Positions 8,800 through 18,040 of a DNA stretch of 57,356 bases are shown one piece after another. Source of the stretch: Cyanobacteria bacterium RU_5_0 (lineage in GTDB: Bacteria; Cyanobacteriota; Cyanobacteriia; Elainellales; Elainellaceae); NCBI GenBank assembly GCA_012033255.1, contig JAAUSF010000016.1, forward strand, positions 1 through 57,356, given 5' to 3'. Position 1 is the stretch's first letter. Each line of letters opens with the position of its first letter. A model generated the notes under the pieces. That model ran no database searches. It was not told the DNA's origin and saw only the letters and a program-made list of their open reading frames with translations. Position numbers and translations under genes: made by a program.

Positions 8800-9145
8800 A
8801 GGTTTACCTGGATATCCTCCTCACTGTGTTTCCAACAATTGACATCTGAGCAGGCTAATCGGTTCCACCCAGATTCCGCAATAACTCTTAAACCATGTTT
8901 AGGCACTTTTGTCATCTGTAGAACATTTGCAGAATGGTCACTGTTTCCCCTCCTTGAGCCTTGAATCAAGGCGGACATAACCGCTTCAGAAAATTGGCGT
9001 AAAGCTGATCTGAAGGCTACAAATCAGAAACCTCTATCTGAGATGGAACTATTCTTGCCATGAGCATCAGCATTTATGCGAAGCAGAATTCCGTATTTGC
9101 AGGGATACCGAGTGTCTAGTGAACCGATGATGATGAATTATATCG
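8800..9145. other. divergent intergenic region, promoters expected
   Basis: 346 bases between the divergently transcribed lipoprotein and PatA-like genes. No ORF with good coding features, no RNA gene and no strong hairpin were seen. Promoters for both flanking genes should lie here, but I could not place them with confidence. Confidence 0.5.
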
Positions 9146-10456
9146 TTGGCATCTGAAAAAATATCAGAACTCGGCTCGAACTACGGCAACATATCCGCAA
9201 ATTCAATTCCGAATCAGGTTTCAGATCTAACACTCAGGAGAACCGGGAAATCGTCAGTTATGGCTACAGAGATGTCAGGGATGACTAAAGTTGCCCACAA
9301 TCTGCTGCTGTTGTCTCAGCAACGGGCAACAGGTGAATTAGTAATTACGCACGGGAAGCAAACTTCTCTCCGATGGAAGCTCTACTTCTTTTTAGGGCGG
9401 ATTGTGTATGCGACTGGAGGAATGCATCCAGTTAGACGTTGGTATAGAGCCTTTAAGCACTCCTGTTCAGAATGTTTTAATAGTGGTTGGCTGCTCACTG
9501 TCCATTCAGAAGCCGATCTGTGGGAAGTTGATTTGCTGAACCAGGCGATACAGCAGAAACGGATTAGTGCGACGCAGTACAAAGCGGTGATCCAGAGTGT
9601 TGTACAAGAAGTTGTGTTTACGGCGATCGCGCAGAAGTTTTTCTCCACTCAATGGAATTCAGGCAAACACATTCCTCAACAAATTACATTTCTTTCAGTG
9701 GAGCAAGCCGTTCGAGAGGCGCATCATTTACGAGAACAGTGGCGCGACTGCGGATTAGGCTTTTTGCAGGAGCTAATGGCACACTTCTCGCCAGATCTGT
9801 CTCCCACGCTTAGAAACCGTCCTCAGCTAGAGTCTCAGGTTTCTCCAGCAACCTATAAAAGTATGCTAAAGCTGATGCGTGGACAGTATACTCTCTGGGA
9901 TTTGGCGTTAGAGATGCAAAAGCCTCTACCCATAGTAATTCGCTCTCTGTTGCCCTTGATTCGGTTAGGGATGATTGAACTGAAAGAGATTCCAGATTTG
10001 CCTTCCTTGTGTACGAAGCCTGCAACCGTTTTTCGCCCTGCGGTTAAACCGGCGATCGCCTGCATTGATGCCAATCCCATAACAGGTTCAACAATTACCC
10101 AAATCCTCCAACCCCTCGGTTACGAAGTTCTCACTATCCTTAACCCACTGCAAGGCATTGTGGCTCTGGCTGAACGCAAACCAAAGCTGATTTTTCTCGA
10201 TCCTGTCATGACCAACGCGGATGGCTACGAGCTTTGTTCGTTCCTCCGAACTACGTCTGATTTTCAACACACGCCGATCGTCTTTCTGACCCAGCATGAT
10301 GGCGTCGTCGATCGAGTTCGCGCCAGGCTAGCCGGAGCTTCCGAGTTTCTAGCCAAACCACCTGAATCTGCGAAGGTGATTCAAGTTGTTCAAAAATATC
10401 TTCGCCCCATGACTAGCCCAGAGCCAAACTCTCAATCAAATTGGGTTGTTGCATAG
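9146..10456 (+). CDS. PatA-like two-domain response regulator
   Basis: A 436-aa protein with the layout of cyanobacterial PatA-type regulators: an N-terminal PATAN/DUF4388-like domain (about 55-150, RATGELVITHGKQ...YFFLGRIVYATGG), a middle helical region, and a C-terminal receiver domain (about 310-425) with the acidic start CIDANP, phospho-acceptor in FLDPVMTNADGYEL and conserved Lys in LAKPPE. No DNA-binding or output enzyme domain follows, so it probably acts by protein contacts; PatA-type proteins work in phototaxis, motility and heterocyst patterning. The start is uncertain: TTG at 9146 or ATG at 9260 (MATEMSG). Confidence 0.85.
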   Translation: MASEKISELGSNYGNISANSIPNQVSDLTLRRTGKSSVMATEMSGMTKVAHNLLLLSQQRATGELVITHGKQTSLRWKLYFFLGRIVYATGGMHPVRRWYRAFKHSCSECFNSGWLLTVHSEADLWEVDLLNQAIQQKRISATQYKAVIQSVVQEVVFTAIAQKFFSTQWNSGKHIPQQITFLSVEQAVREAHHLREQWRDCGLGFLQELMAHFSPDLSPTLRNRPQLESQVSPATYKSMLKLMRGQYTLWDLALEMQKPLPIVIRSLLPLIRLGMIELKEIPDLPSLCTKPATVFRPAVKPAIACIDANPITGSTITQILQPLGYEVLTILNPLQGIVALAERKPKLIFLDPVMTNADGYELCSFLRTTSDFQHTPIVFLTQHDGVVDRVRARLAGASEFLAKPPESAKVIQVVQKYLRPMTSPEPNSQSNWVVA

Positions 10457-10543
10457 TGAAAGGCTAAATGTTGTCCTTTCAGTTGTCCTTCTACTTGCGC
10501 AATGGAACGTTGACCGAGAAACTGGGTCTCAAGCCCCGTCCTT

Positions 10544-10944
10544 CTAGGACGGCTTTTCTTGATTTCTAATGTACTCTTTTAGAACATCCAACGGTGCCCC
10601 ACCAACGGAAAAGCGCAAAGTAGCTGGAACTCCAAAGCGACTCCTTGTGCGGTTTAGGGAATCCAGCTTGTCCATAACGACGGCTAGACACTCCTTTGAG
10701 CGCATTAACGAGTTGCGATACAGATAGCTTAGGTGGATATTCAATCAGTGCGTGAACCTGATCGCCTTCACCGTTGAACTCAAGGATCTGAAAATCGATT
10801 TTTTGGCTACGTCTCGAAACGATTTTTCAATCAACCCTAAACTTTCGGCTGTAAACACAGACCGACGATATTTAACTACACAGACCAAATGAATCTTAAT
10901 GCCTGTAACACTATGCCCCCTCCTTGCGAAATCGGGTTGCCATT
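10544..10944 (-). pseudogene. tnpA: IS200-type transposase TnpA, degenerate
   Basis: The reading can be followed only by switching frame twice. Segment one (ARRGHSVTGIKIHLVCVVKYRRSVF...) runs to an A-rich stretch near 10800. There it shifts into EFNGEGDQVHALIEYPPKLSVSQL and ...GFPKPHKESLW, and near 10610 it shifts again into SVGGAPLDVLKEYIRNQ. The HUH metal-binding motif, normally HVH, reads QVH, so the nuclease would be dead even without the frameshifts. The Tyr of the EYIRNQ helix, the usual nucleophile region, is kept. No good start codon is visible. The element would need TnpA in trans to move. Confidence 0.8.
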
Positions 10945-10994
10945 TGGTGCATACCAACCTATAATTAAGTAGTAGACCAATTCTAGCGTATTCC

Positions 10995-12134
10995 ATGAAA
11001 GCCAGGTATCAGTATCGTTTCTATCCAACAGACCAACAGCAACAGAGGTTGGCTCAGTTGTTTGGTTGCTGTAGAGTTGTTTGGAATGAGGCACTGGCGA
11101 TTTGCAAGCAGTCGGAAAAACTCCCAAGTAACAACGACTTGCAAAAATGGGTCATTACTCAAGCCAAAAAGACTCCTGAACGGGAATGGCTGTCCACGGT
11201 TTCCAATATCCCATTGCAGCAATCTGTTATCGATTTAGGAGTGGCCTACAAAAACTTTTTTGAATCTCAAACTGAAAAGCGCCAGGGAGCAAAAATGGGA
11301 CTCCCGCGATTCAAAAAGAAAAACGCAAAACAGTCAGCACGATTTAGAATAGGAGGTTTTTCAATTAAGGGAACGGAAGTGTATCTTGCCAAAATTGGCA
11401 ATGTTAAACCAATTTGGTCAAGGACATTACCCTCTGAACCTAGTTCTGTAACAGTAATCAAAGATTGTGCTAATCGCTATTTTCTTAGTTTTGTTGTAGA
11501 GATTGTAGCAGTAACAATGCCTGCAATGAATGCGTCAATCGGGATTGATTTGGGACTCAAAACATTTGCTGTTTTAAGCAACGGTGAAAAGGTTCAAAGT
11601 CCCGATTATTCCAGTCTAGACAAACGTATTAGGCGGAAACAACGTAAACTTGCTAAGCAAGTTAAAGGCTCCAAAAGAAGAGAGATTACCCGACGACAAA
11701 TTGCCAAATTGCACAACCAAATCGCTGATACTCGTAAGGATTTCTTGCACAAGCTCTCTACCCGTGTAGTTAACGAGAACCAAGTGATTGCACTGGAAGA
11801 TCTTAATGTGTCAGGGATGGTTAAAAATCGCAAGCTAGCAAGAGCAATTAGTTTGCAAGGATGGAGGGAGTTCAGGGGTTTGTGTGCAGGGAAATCCCAA
11901 AAAATGAGCCGTCAACTGATAGTTATTAATCGCTGGGAGCCTACCAGTCAAACTTGTTCCTGTTGTGGGTATCGTTGGGGAAAGATTGATCTGTCTATCC
12001 GTTCAGTTCTTTGCATGAATTGCGGTGCTGAACACGACAGGGATGAGAATGCATCGAAAAATATAGAAAAGTCGGCATGGGGCATCGGCACGACTCTAAA
12101 TGGACAGGGAGCGACTGTAAGACTACCTCGGTAG
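10995..12134 (+). CDS. tnpB: TnpB RNA-guided nuclease of the IS605 element
   Basis: A 379-aa full-length TnpB. It has the N-terminal helix-turn-helix-like start (YRFYPTDQQQQRLAQLFGCCRVVWNEAL), a split RuvC domain with all three acidic residues in context (GIDLGLKTF, ALEDLNVSG, EHDRDENAS) and a CxxC...CxxC zinc ribbon (TCSCCGYRW, CMNCGAEH). TnpB proteins are guide-RNA-directed DNA nucleases, ancestors of Cas12, that help keep the IS at its site. Its ATG shares the same CATG with a minus-strand ATG facing tnpA. No frameshift or lost catalytic residue was seen, in contrast to tnpA. Confidence 0.92.
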   Translation: MKARYQYRFYPTDQQQQRLAQLFGCCRVVWNEALAICKQSEKLPSNNDLQKWVITQAKKTPEREWLSTVSNIPLQQSVIDLGVAYKNFFESQTEKRQGAKMGLPRFKKKNAKQSARFRIGGFSIKGTEVYLAKIGNVKPIWSRTLPSEPSSVTVIKDCANRYFLSFVVEIVAVTMPAMNASIGIDLGLKTFAVLSNGEKVQSPDYSSLDKRIRRKQRKLAKQVKGSKRREITRRQIAKLHNQIADTRKDFLHKLSTRVVNENQVIALEDLNVSGMVKNRKLARAISLQGWREFRGLCAGKSQKMSRQLIVINRWEPTSQTCSCCGYRWGKIDLSIRSVLCMNCGAEHDRDENASKNIEKSAWGIGTTLNGQGATVRLPR

Positions 12135-12190
12135 CGGGTTGCAATGATCTGTCAAGAATCACCGTGGTTTCAGCCCGGTGAGTATGTCAA
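12050..12190 (+). ncRNA. predicted omega RNA (reRNA) of TnpB
   Basis: In known TnpB systems the guide RNA scaffold is transcribed from the 3' end of tnpB through the right end of the element, and the guide is the flanking DNA just outside. Here the scaffold would end at TCAA (12190) after the hairpin 12159-12181, and the guide would start at GCTAGATTTC (12191). The assignment is by position and analogy only; the 5' end is a guess. Confidence 0.4.
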
Positions 12191-12356
12191 GCTAGATTTC
12201 TAGCCGGAGCATATCGATGTATTCTATTCAAGTGTTGAAGGAGTGATGGAAGGCTAGAGTATGAGGAGTGAATCCAGGACACCGTTAAACGCAAAAATTC
12301 TGCGTGAGAGAATTATTTACAAAAGCATAAACTGGCGCATCACTGGGATAGCCGCG

Positions 12357-13556
12357 ATGTGGAAGCGGGCATTCCGATCGCTCCTTCTCCTCGGATTAGG
12401 ACTGACGATCGCTCTGATTGCCCATTTGCCGACGATCGCCGCCGCTCAGTCTTTGCCAACCGCTGATGCATTGGCTCATACCAGTGAACTGCGCGGAGTC
12501 TGGCTGACCAACATCGATAGTGACGTGCTGTTTTCTAAAGACAAATTGGAACAGGGGATTGGGCGGTTGGCGCGTCTCAATTTCAACACGATTTATCCCA
12601 CCGTCTGGAATGAAGGTCACACGTTATATCCCAGTGCTGCTGCCGAAGAGGTGACAGGAGATGCCGTTGATCCAATCCCGGAATTCGAGGATCGGGATAT
12701 GTTGGAGGAAGCGATCGAACTCAGTCACGAGCATGGGCTAGCCGTGATTCCCTGGTTTGAGTTTGGATTGATGGCTCCAGAAGACTCTGAACTGGTCAAG
12801 CGTCACCCGGCATGGGTCATGAGCCGCAAGGATGGTACGCAGGTATTTGTACATGGCGATCAAGGGCAACATCGCTTCGTGTGGCTCAATCCTGCTCATC
12901 CAGATGTGCAAGAGTTCATGTTGAGCATGGTGATTGAAGTTGTCACCCACTATGACATTGATGGAATTCAGTTTGACGATCACTTTGGGACACCGATCGA
13001 ACTGGGCTACGATGATTACACAGTCAGCCTCTACCAACAGGAGACGGGTAAGCGTCCACCGGCTGACTCCAATGAGCGGGAGTGGATGCAGTGGAGAGCC
13101 AGAAAAGTCTCAGACTTGATGGTCAGAATCTTCTCAGCCATCAAAACTCGCAAACCCGATTGCCTGATTTCGCTCTCACCGAACCCCAGAGATTTCTCCT
13201 ATCGGATGTATCTCCAGAACTGGTATCCGTGGGTAGATCTGGGCTTCATTGATGAATTGATTGTGCAAGTCTACCGAACCGACCTCGAACCTTTCACCGA
13301 AGAACTCGATCGCCCCGAACTCCAGCACATTCGTCAGAAGATTCCGGTTGGCATCGGTATCCTGGTGGGTTTGCGGGTTCTCAATGTCGAGATGAGACAG
13401 ATTGAGGCGCAAGTGCGATCGACTCGCGATCGTCAGTTTGCCGGAATCTCATTTTTCTTCTATGAAACCTTGGGCGATCGGGATGCCGCCTTCCAAACCC
13501 TCTTTCCCTCACCAGTGTCCCGCCCGGATGTCCGGAACTATGCTGTTGGGATTTGA
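12357..13556 (+). CDS. secreted GHL10-family glycoside hydrolase-like protein
   Basis: A family-10-like (GHL10/DUF187) protein of 399 aa from the ATG at 12357. An in-frame ATG at 12261 gives 32 extra residues, but the one at 12357 starts a clean signal peptide (MWKRAFRSLLLLGLGL...AAAQS). The barrel begins ELRGVWLTNIDSDVLFS, with LAVIPWFEFGLM and the strand motif DIDGIQFDDHFG carrying likely catalytic acids, then ISLSPNP and DELIVQVYR. It should act outside the cytoplasm on an unknown glycan. It shares fold and family with the protein at the start of the window, but the two are too far apart and too different to be a recent tandem duplication. Confidence 0.85.
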   Translation: MWKRAFRSLLLLGLGLTIALIAHLPTIAAAQSLPTADALAHTSELRGVWLTNIDSDVLFSKDKLEQGIGRLARLNFNTIYPTVWNEGHTLYPSAAAEEVTGDAVDPIPEFEDRDMLEEAIELSHEHGLAVIPWFEFGLMAPEDSELVKRHPAWVMSRKDGTQVFVHGDQGQHRFVWLNPAHPDVQEFMLSMVIEVVTHYDIDGIQFDDHFGTPIELGYDDYTVSLYQQETGKRPPADSNEREWMQWRARKVSDLMVRIFSAIKTRKPDCLISLSPNPRDFSYRMYLQNWYPWVDLGFIDELIVQVYRTDLEPFTEELDRPELQHIRQKIPVGIGILVGLRVLNVEMRQIEAQVRSTRDRQFAGISFFFYETLGDRDAAFQTLFPSPVSRPDVRNYAVGI

Positions 13557-13883
13557 ATCCTAGCTATTAGCTGATAGCTCATCTCTAACCACATCGTTAC
13601 ACAAATTTACACACCAGCCGATCGTATGAGCAACACGATGTAACGTTCACTCCACTCGGATTTTGGGCACTCTGGGCATAGATCATTATTCGCTTAAACT
13701 TCAGTTTTTGAAACAATATCTGAAGCCTAAATTTGAATAAAGCTTGTACTCTTATTAGAGTTTAGATTAGAGCGCAGAGCTACGCTATATCTGGCGTTGT
13801 GCTGAAGTGTATGAACTTGAGAACTCTATCTATGATGATCATCAAAATCTATCAATTAAGTTGTATTTAGCGAGTTTTTAGCT
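13557..13883. other. intergenic region with a 12-bp palindrome before the FAD oxidoreductase gene
   Basis: 327 bases with no gene. The only marked signal is the perfect palindrome TGATGATCATCA at 13833-13844, about 40 bases upstream of the GTG start of the next gene, which could be an operator. No promoter could be placed with confidence. Confidence 0.45.
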
Positions 13884-15842
13884 GTGAATCGACCGTTATC
13901 TGCTCGTCAAATTACTCAATTAGCCATCGTCAGCTTTCTGATTCCAAGCAGCGCAACGATCCTCCTCGGAACCCTTCAGTACTTTTCTTGGGGTGGAATT
14001 GTCACACCCATGTCGAGTGGTTCCAGCACTCAGCCAACCGAAACGGGGTGGGACTCACCCGAAGTAGACGATCTCATTAGCCAAATGAACGGCAGACCAC
14101 AACTCAATCCCTTGCCGACCCCTCAAGAAATCTGGGAATGCGAAGTCGTTGTAGTGGGTGGGTCATTGGGTGGTGTGGCGGCGGCGTCCGAAGCGATGCA
14201 AGCAGGTGCAAAAACCTGTCTCATTGAATTGAGTCCGTGGTTAGGAGGACAAATCAGCAGTCAAGGAGTGTCAGCGATCGATGAGTCTCAGTCGATGCGA
14301 TCGCGCCAAAATTTTGCTCCTAACTGGCTTGACTTCAAGTACATGATCAGCGGCGAGTTAGTCAAATTGCCCTCTTGGACGAATCTTCCCTCCCCGCAAC
14401 CCGTTCAGAACATCAACAGTTGTTGGGTCGGAACGCTTTGTTTCCCCCCTGAAGCCGGAGCAATGGCGGCTCGTGACTTGCTCCAGATCTCATCACAATC
14501 GGCTCCGGGCAGTCGATGGGAAACGTCTACTGCCTTCAAAGGGGCAGAGTTTGATGTCACAGGTCAAGAAATCACAGCCGTGTATGGGGTGCGTCGTATC
14601 CCTCGAAACGCAGACTATATGCCCCTCGGTCGTCCATCCGTTGAATTAGCCTCTTGGTATTCTTGGTCAGCCGATAACACGTTTGATAAAGTTCCCATCT
14701 GGATGCAACCTCCTCCTGGCAAACGAATGATTGTGATCGATGCTACGGATACTGGAGAACTGGTCGGGTGGGCAAATATTCCTTATCGCTTAGGATCGGA
14801 ATCAAAAGCAACCACAGGGGAAACTCATGCCTCCCGAAAAGACAATCCCCAATGCACCCAAGGCTTCACCTTTCCATTTGCGCTGGCTCTACGCGATGAT
14901 AGTGGTACTAGCCTCGCAACACTTGCCCAAATTGAGCCAGAATATTCCAGACGCGAACACGAGAAAGACTATAGCTTAGGACGCTTTCCCATGTTCATAG
15001 GCGGTAGCTTTTTCCAATATCGCCGGATTGTCAGTACTAGGCTGAATAATCCCTATGACCAGGCTCCAGCCCCTGGAGACATCACGATGGTGAACTGGAA
15101 TCGGGGCAACGATTGGGTTTGGATGGACCCACCCCTGATCCTGACAGACAAAGAGCTTGAAGTGACAGGGCAGTATCAAAATTGGATGGGTGGTGTCTCG
15201 CTCAGTGCGCTCAAACATGCGGAGGAACATGCCCTGCTGTTTGCTGAATGGTTGATGAAAACTCAAGCGGAACCTCGATTTCCGCTAGCTCTCTTGTCAG
15301 GACCAGACACACCAATGAATACGATTTCCGGGTTGAGCATGATGCCCTACATTCGAGAAGGACGACGGATTTTAGGGCAAGCAGCTTATGGACAAGATGC
15401 CTTCATGCTTCAGGAAGAAGACCTTCGAGCCGACATGGTAGGACGCGATTTCAGTGCTACCGTCATTGGGCTGACTCATTACAGCATTGATATTCATGGT
15501 TGTCGCTATCGCGATCATCGTCCTTCCTGGGAAGCTAGTAGTGCGCCCGTTGAGGATGATAGCTTAATTCGCCCTACCCAAATTCCTCTAGAAGCGTTGA
15601 TTCCTCAAGGTGTCGATAATGTCTTAGTTGGAGGAAAAGGGATCGCAGCTACCCATATTGCGAATGCCTCAACGCGCGTCCACTATGGCGAATGGGTTAT
15701 TGGTTCAGCCGCAGGAGGAACAGCAGGTTGGTTGATTGCTCAAGATCGCCAAGATTTAGCGCCAGAAGACATCATCACTGAAGGACTCACGCTACAACTT
15801 CAAGAATTCTTAATGAATCAAGGATTGCGGCTGGATTGGTAG
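13884..15842 (+). CDS. FAD-dependent oxidoreductase (FAD_oxidored type)
   Basis: A 652-aa protein. An N-terminal hydrophobic segment (about 10-32) looks like a signal peptide or anchor. The dinucleotide-binding motif follows at about 88-118 (CEVVVVGGSLGGVAAASEAMQAG, then CLIE as the ribose-binding acid at strand end). The C-terminal FAD-closing segment is VLVGGKGIAATHIANASTRVHYGEWVIGSAAG. This matches the FAD-dependent oxidoreductases often found in cyanobacteria and Bacteroidetes with unknown substrates. The start is GTG at 13884. The gene is on the same strand as hpd, 128 bases upstream, but common function is not evident. Confidence 0.82.
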   Translation: MNRPLSARQITQLAIVSFLIPSSATILLGTLQYFSWGGIVTPMSSGSSTQPTETGWDSPEVDDLISQMNGRPQLNPLPTPQEIWECEVVVVGGSLGGVAAASEAMQAGAKTCLIELSPWLGGQISSQGVSAIDESQSMRSRQNFAPNWLDFKYMISGELVKLPSWTNLPSPQPVQNINSCWVGTLCFPPEAGAMAARDLLQISSQSAPGSRWETSTAFKGAEFDVTGQEITAVYGVRRIPRNADYMPLGRPSVELASWYSWSADNTFDKVPIWMQPPPGKRMIVIDATDTGELVGWANIPYRLGSESKATTGETHASRKDNPQCTQGFTFPFALALRDDSGTSLATLAQIEPEYSRREHEKDYSLGRFPMFIGGSFFQYRRIVSTRLNNPYDQAPAPGDITMVNWNRGNDWVWMDPPLILTDKELEVTGQYQNWMGGVSLSALKHAEEHALLFAEWLMKTQAEPRFPLALLSGPDTPMNTISGLSMMPYIREGRRILGQAAYGQDAFMLQEEDLRADMVGRDFSATVIGLTHYSIDIHGCRYRDHRPSWEASSAPVEDDSLIRPTQIPLEALIPQGVDNVLVGGKGIAATHIANASTRVHYGEWVIGSAAGGTAGWLIAQDRQDLAPEDIITEGLTLQLQEFLMNQGLRLDW

Positions 15843-15970
15843 GCGAAATTGTAGCGGTTCTCCAATTGCGTCCAATCGATCAAATTTGTATGAGCACAGG
15901 ATGCTTTGCCCCTTCGCGTATCGCGATGAGATTGCTATAGTGACGATGGGGTTCAGAGGAGTGCAATCTC

Positions 15971-17116
15971 ATGACCGTTCAGGCATCTGAGCGAACTCAG
16001 ATACAGGAAAAAAATGCCCTGCATCTGGAAGAAATTGACTACGTGGAATTTTATGTCGGGAACGCTCGACAGGCAGCCCACTTTTTCTGTACCGCATTTG
16101 GGTTTACATCTGTTGCGTATGCAGGACTTGAGACGGGCTGGCGCGATCGTTCTTCCTACGTCTTAAAGCAGTCCAATATTTGCTTTGTTGTGACATCGGC
16201 TCTTACACCCGATAGCCCTGTTGCTGAGTTTGTAAAGTTACATGGCGATGGAGTGTATGACATTGCTCTGCGTGTGGATGATGTCCATGCTACGTTCAAG
16301 TCGGCTGTGATGCGAGGTGCAAAACCCATTCTCGAACCTGTAACGATCGCGGGAGAAGCAGGATGTCTCGTTAAGGCAACGATCGCCAGTTACAGCAATG
16401 ATTTGGTGCATTCGTTTGTTCACCGTCATCACAATACAGAGTTTTCCCCAGAGTATGTTCCTCTCTCAAGCCAATTCTCTACACCCATACCAGAGTTAAT
16501 CGAAATCGATCATATTGTGATTAATGTTGAGTTAGGCAAGATGGATGGCTGGGCAAAGTTCTACAGTTCAGTCATGGATTTTTATGCATTTCAGGAGTTC
16601 ACGAGTCGCGATATTTCAACGCTGAATACAGCATTAAGTTCAAAAGTGTTACAGAATAAAACGGGTCAGGTTCGGTTTGCGGTGAACGAGCCTGTAATCG
16701 GCAGTGGTAGGTCTCAGGTGCAAGAATATCTTGACTTTTATCAGGGATCTGGTGTCCAACATATTGCGTTGAGAACTAATAGTATTGTCAAAGTCGTTCA
16801 ACAGTGGCGGATAAACGGAGTTGAGTTTCTATACACTCCAGATGCGTACTATGATGGCTTGCGTCAACGAATTGGCGAAATGAATGAAGACTGGGATGCG
16901 ATTCGAGATCTCAATATCCTGGTCGATCGCGATCATGAGGGGTATCTCCTGCAAATCTTCACCAAACCCCTGACCGATCGCCCTACTGTCTTCCTAGAAA
17001 TTATTCAGCGCAACGGATCAAAAGGTTTCGGGAACGGTAATTTTAAGGCATTATTTGAGGCGATCGAACGGGAGCAAGCGAATCGGGGAACCCTCTACTC
17101 AATTCCAGAAGACTGA
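15971..17116 (+). CDS. hpd: 4-hydroxyphenylpyruvate dioxygenase
   Basis: HPPD converts 4-hydroxyphenylpyruvate to homogentisate, the aromatic precursor of tocopherol (and plastoquinone in plants). The 381-aa protein has two VOC half-domains. The three Fe(II) ligands are visible: H181 (EIDHIVINV), H264 (VQHIALRT) and E343 (FLEIIQRNG), followed by the C-terminal GFGNGNFKALFEAIE helix that gates the active site. A GAGG-type ribosome-binding site precedes the ATG. Its last 22 bases overlap the 3' end of the convergent lysozyme gene. Confidence 0.95.
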   Translation: MTVQASERTQIQEKNALHLEEIDYVEFYVGNARQAAHFFCTAFGFTSVAYAGLETGWRDRSSYVLKQSNICFVVTSALTPDSPVAEFVKLHGDGVYDIALRVDDVHATFKSAVMRGAKPILEPVTIAGEAGCLVKATIASYSNDLVHSFVHRHHNTEFSPEYVPLSSQFSTPIPELIEIDHIVINVELGKMDGWAKFYSSVMDFYAFQEFTSRDISTLNTALSSKVLQNKTGQVRFAVNEPVIGSGRSQVQEYLDFYQGSGVQHIALRTNSIVKVVQQWRINGVEFLYTPDAYYDGLRQRIGEMNEDWDAIRDLNILVDRDHEGYLLQIFTKPLTDRPTVFLEIIQRNGSKGFGNGNFKALFEAIEREQANRGTLYSIPED

Positions 17117-17784
17117 AGTTCCTCTTGCAAAACCTGCTCATAAATATGCGGCAGAGCATCCGTCATCGCATTCGGTTCGATGCCATATCCCAAACTTGTC
17201 CAGGTGGGTGAGAGAATGCGTAAAACCTCATTTATTCCACCGTCTTGCAATAGCTGAGACAGGTCAATCCCCCAGGCTTGCGAGTCATTCAGCCAGTAAT
17301 ATACCACTTCATCCTGGAACTCTGGCTCAAAGCTATAGTCTTGCCAGAAAAAGAACGATCGTTGTGGGTGATATAGGCTAGCCTTATCAATCCAAGTGGT
17401 GGTGAGCATCTGATAGCGTCCGGCTGCCGTCGTGCAATCTCCGTAGTTGGGACCGGAAACAATGGTGATACACAGATCGGGATGACGGCTCAAGTCATAA
17501 ACATGGTCTCCTCCATAGAGGAGCGAATATGGACGATGACTATTGGATTCGCTAGCCGAAATCGTTCGCATTAATGCCCGAATATAAGGATCGCCGCCTC
17601 GCATCACCAATGGGGCTGGGGTGTAATTCCACTCTGGCTCAAACGATCGTCCCCCTCTCAACCACCCTGAATCGCGAAACATGGGTGTTAATACCAAAAT
17701 GGCGGAAGCCGCAATCAGCATCCACCAGAACCCGGAACTCCCTTGAGAGGATTTGTTTGATGAGTCGTCTGCGTTTGAAGTCAC
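17095..17784 (-). CDS. membrane-anchored lambda-type lysozyme (GH104-like)
   Basis: A 229-aa protein with one N-terminal membrane helix (about 19-35) and an external domain resembling phage lambda endolysin. RTISASESNS contains E79 at the position of the lambda catalytic Glu, followed by LLYGGDHVYDLSRHPD and TTAAGRYQMLTTTW, which correspond to VGG...FTDYSDHP and AGRYQLL of lambda. Such enzymes cut the N-acetylmuramate-N-acetylglucosamine bond of peptidoglycan as transglycosylases. With an anchor and no phage genes nearby, a host role in wall remodelling is more likely than lysis. It overlaps hpd tail to tail by 22 bases. Confidence 0.85.
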   Translation of the reverse strand: MTSNADDSSNKSSQGSSGFWWMLIAASAILVLTPMFRDSGWLRGGRSFEPEWNYTPAPLVMRGGDPYIRALMRTISASESNSHRPYSLLYGGDHVYDLSRHPDLCITIVSGPNYGDCTTAAGRYQMLTTTWIDKASLYHPQRSFFFWQDYSFEPEFQDEVVYYWLNDSQAWGIDLSQLLQDGGINEVLRILSPTWTSLGYGIEPNAMTDALPHIYEQVLQEELQSSGIE

Positions 17785-18040
17785 AGCGTACCTAAATTAA
17801 ATCGCCTTCCGTTCATTTTGACGTAATTCTCCATTCTTGATCATAGTCCTAGTGCAGCCCAATCGAACTGTTCCGCTAGATTTGGAGAAGTCTATCTAGT
17901 TTCGGGAGTGATCCTCGCTTACCCGCATGGGTACTTCTCCGAATTTTTACCGAAAACGATCGCCCTCCGCCTGTAGATTCCGGTAGAATGGCTGGCACAT
18001 TATAAGAACTTTAAAATTGGTGTAGCAGGGAGCAGGTGAG

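Larger units (their letters stand above)
10531..12190 (+). mobile_element. IS200/IS605-type element (IS605 arrangement, tnpA broken, tnpB intact)
   Basis: Divergent tnpA (minus) and tnpB (plus) lie between two subterminal hairpins, as in the IS605 group. The left hairpin is at 10531-10555 (AAGCC/GGCTT and GTCCT/AGGAC with a CC bulge). The right hairpin is at 12159-12181 (TCACCG...CGGTGA) and is followed by TATGTCAA ending at 12190. The right end closely resembles known IS605-family ends (GAATC-hairpin-GAG...TCAA). The exact left boundary, within about 30 bases upstream of 10531, could not be placed. These elements have no inverted repeats and make no target duplication. Confidence 0.8.

Noticed and set aside
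10876..11222. Minus-strand ORFs opposite the start of tnpB
   Set aside because: They are shadows of tnpB and of the tnpA upstream region, with no family features.
17095..17784. Lysozyme gene as a prophage marker
   Set aside because: No holin, spanin, capsid, integrase or att-like sequence nearby; the neighbours hpd and kinase genes are normal chromosomal genes.
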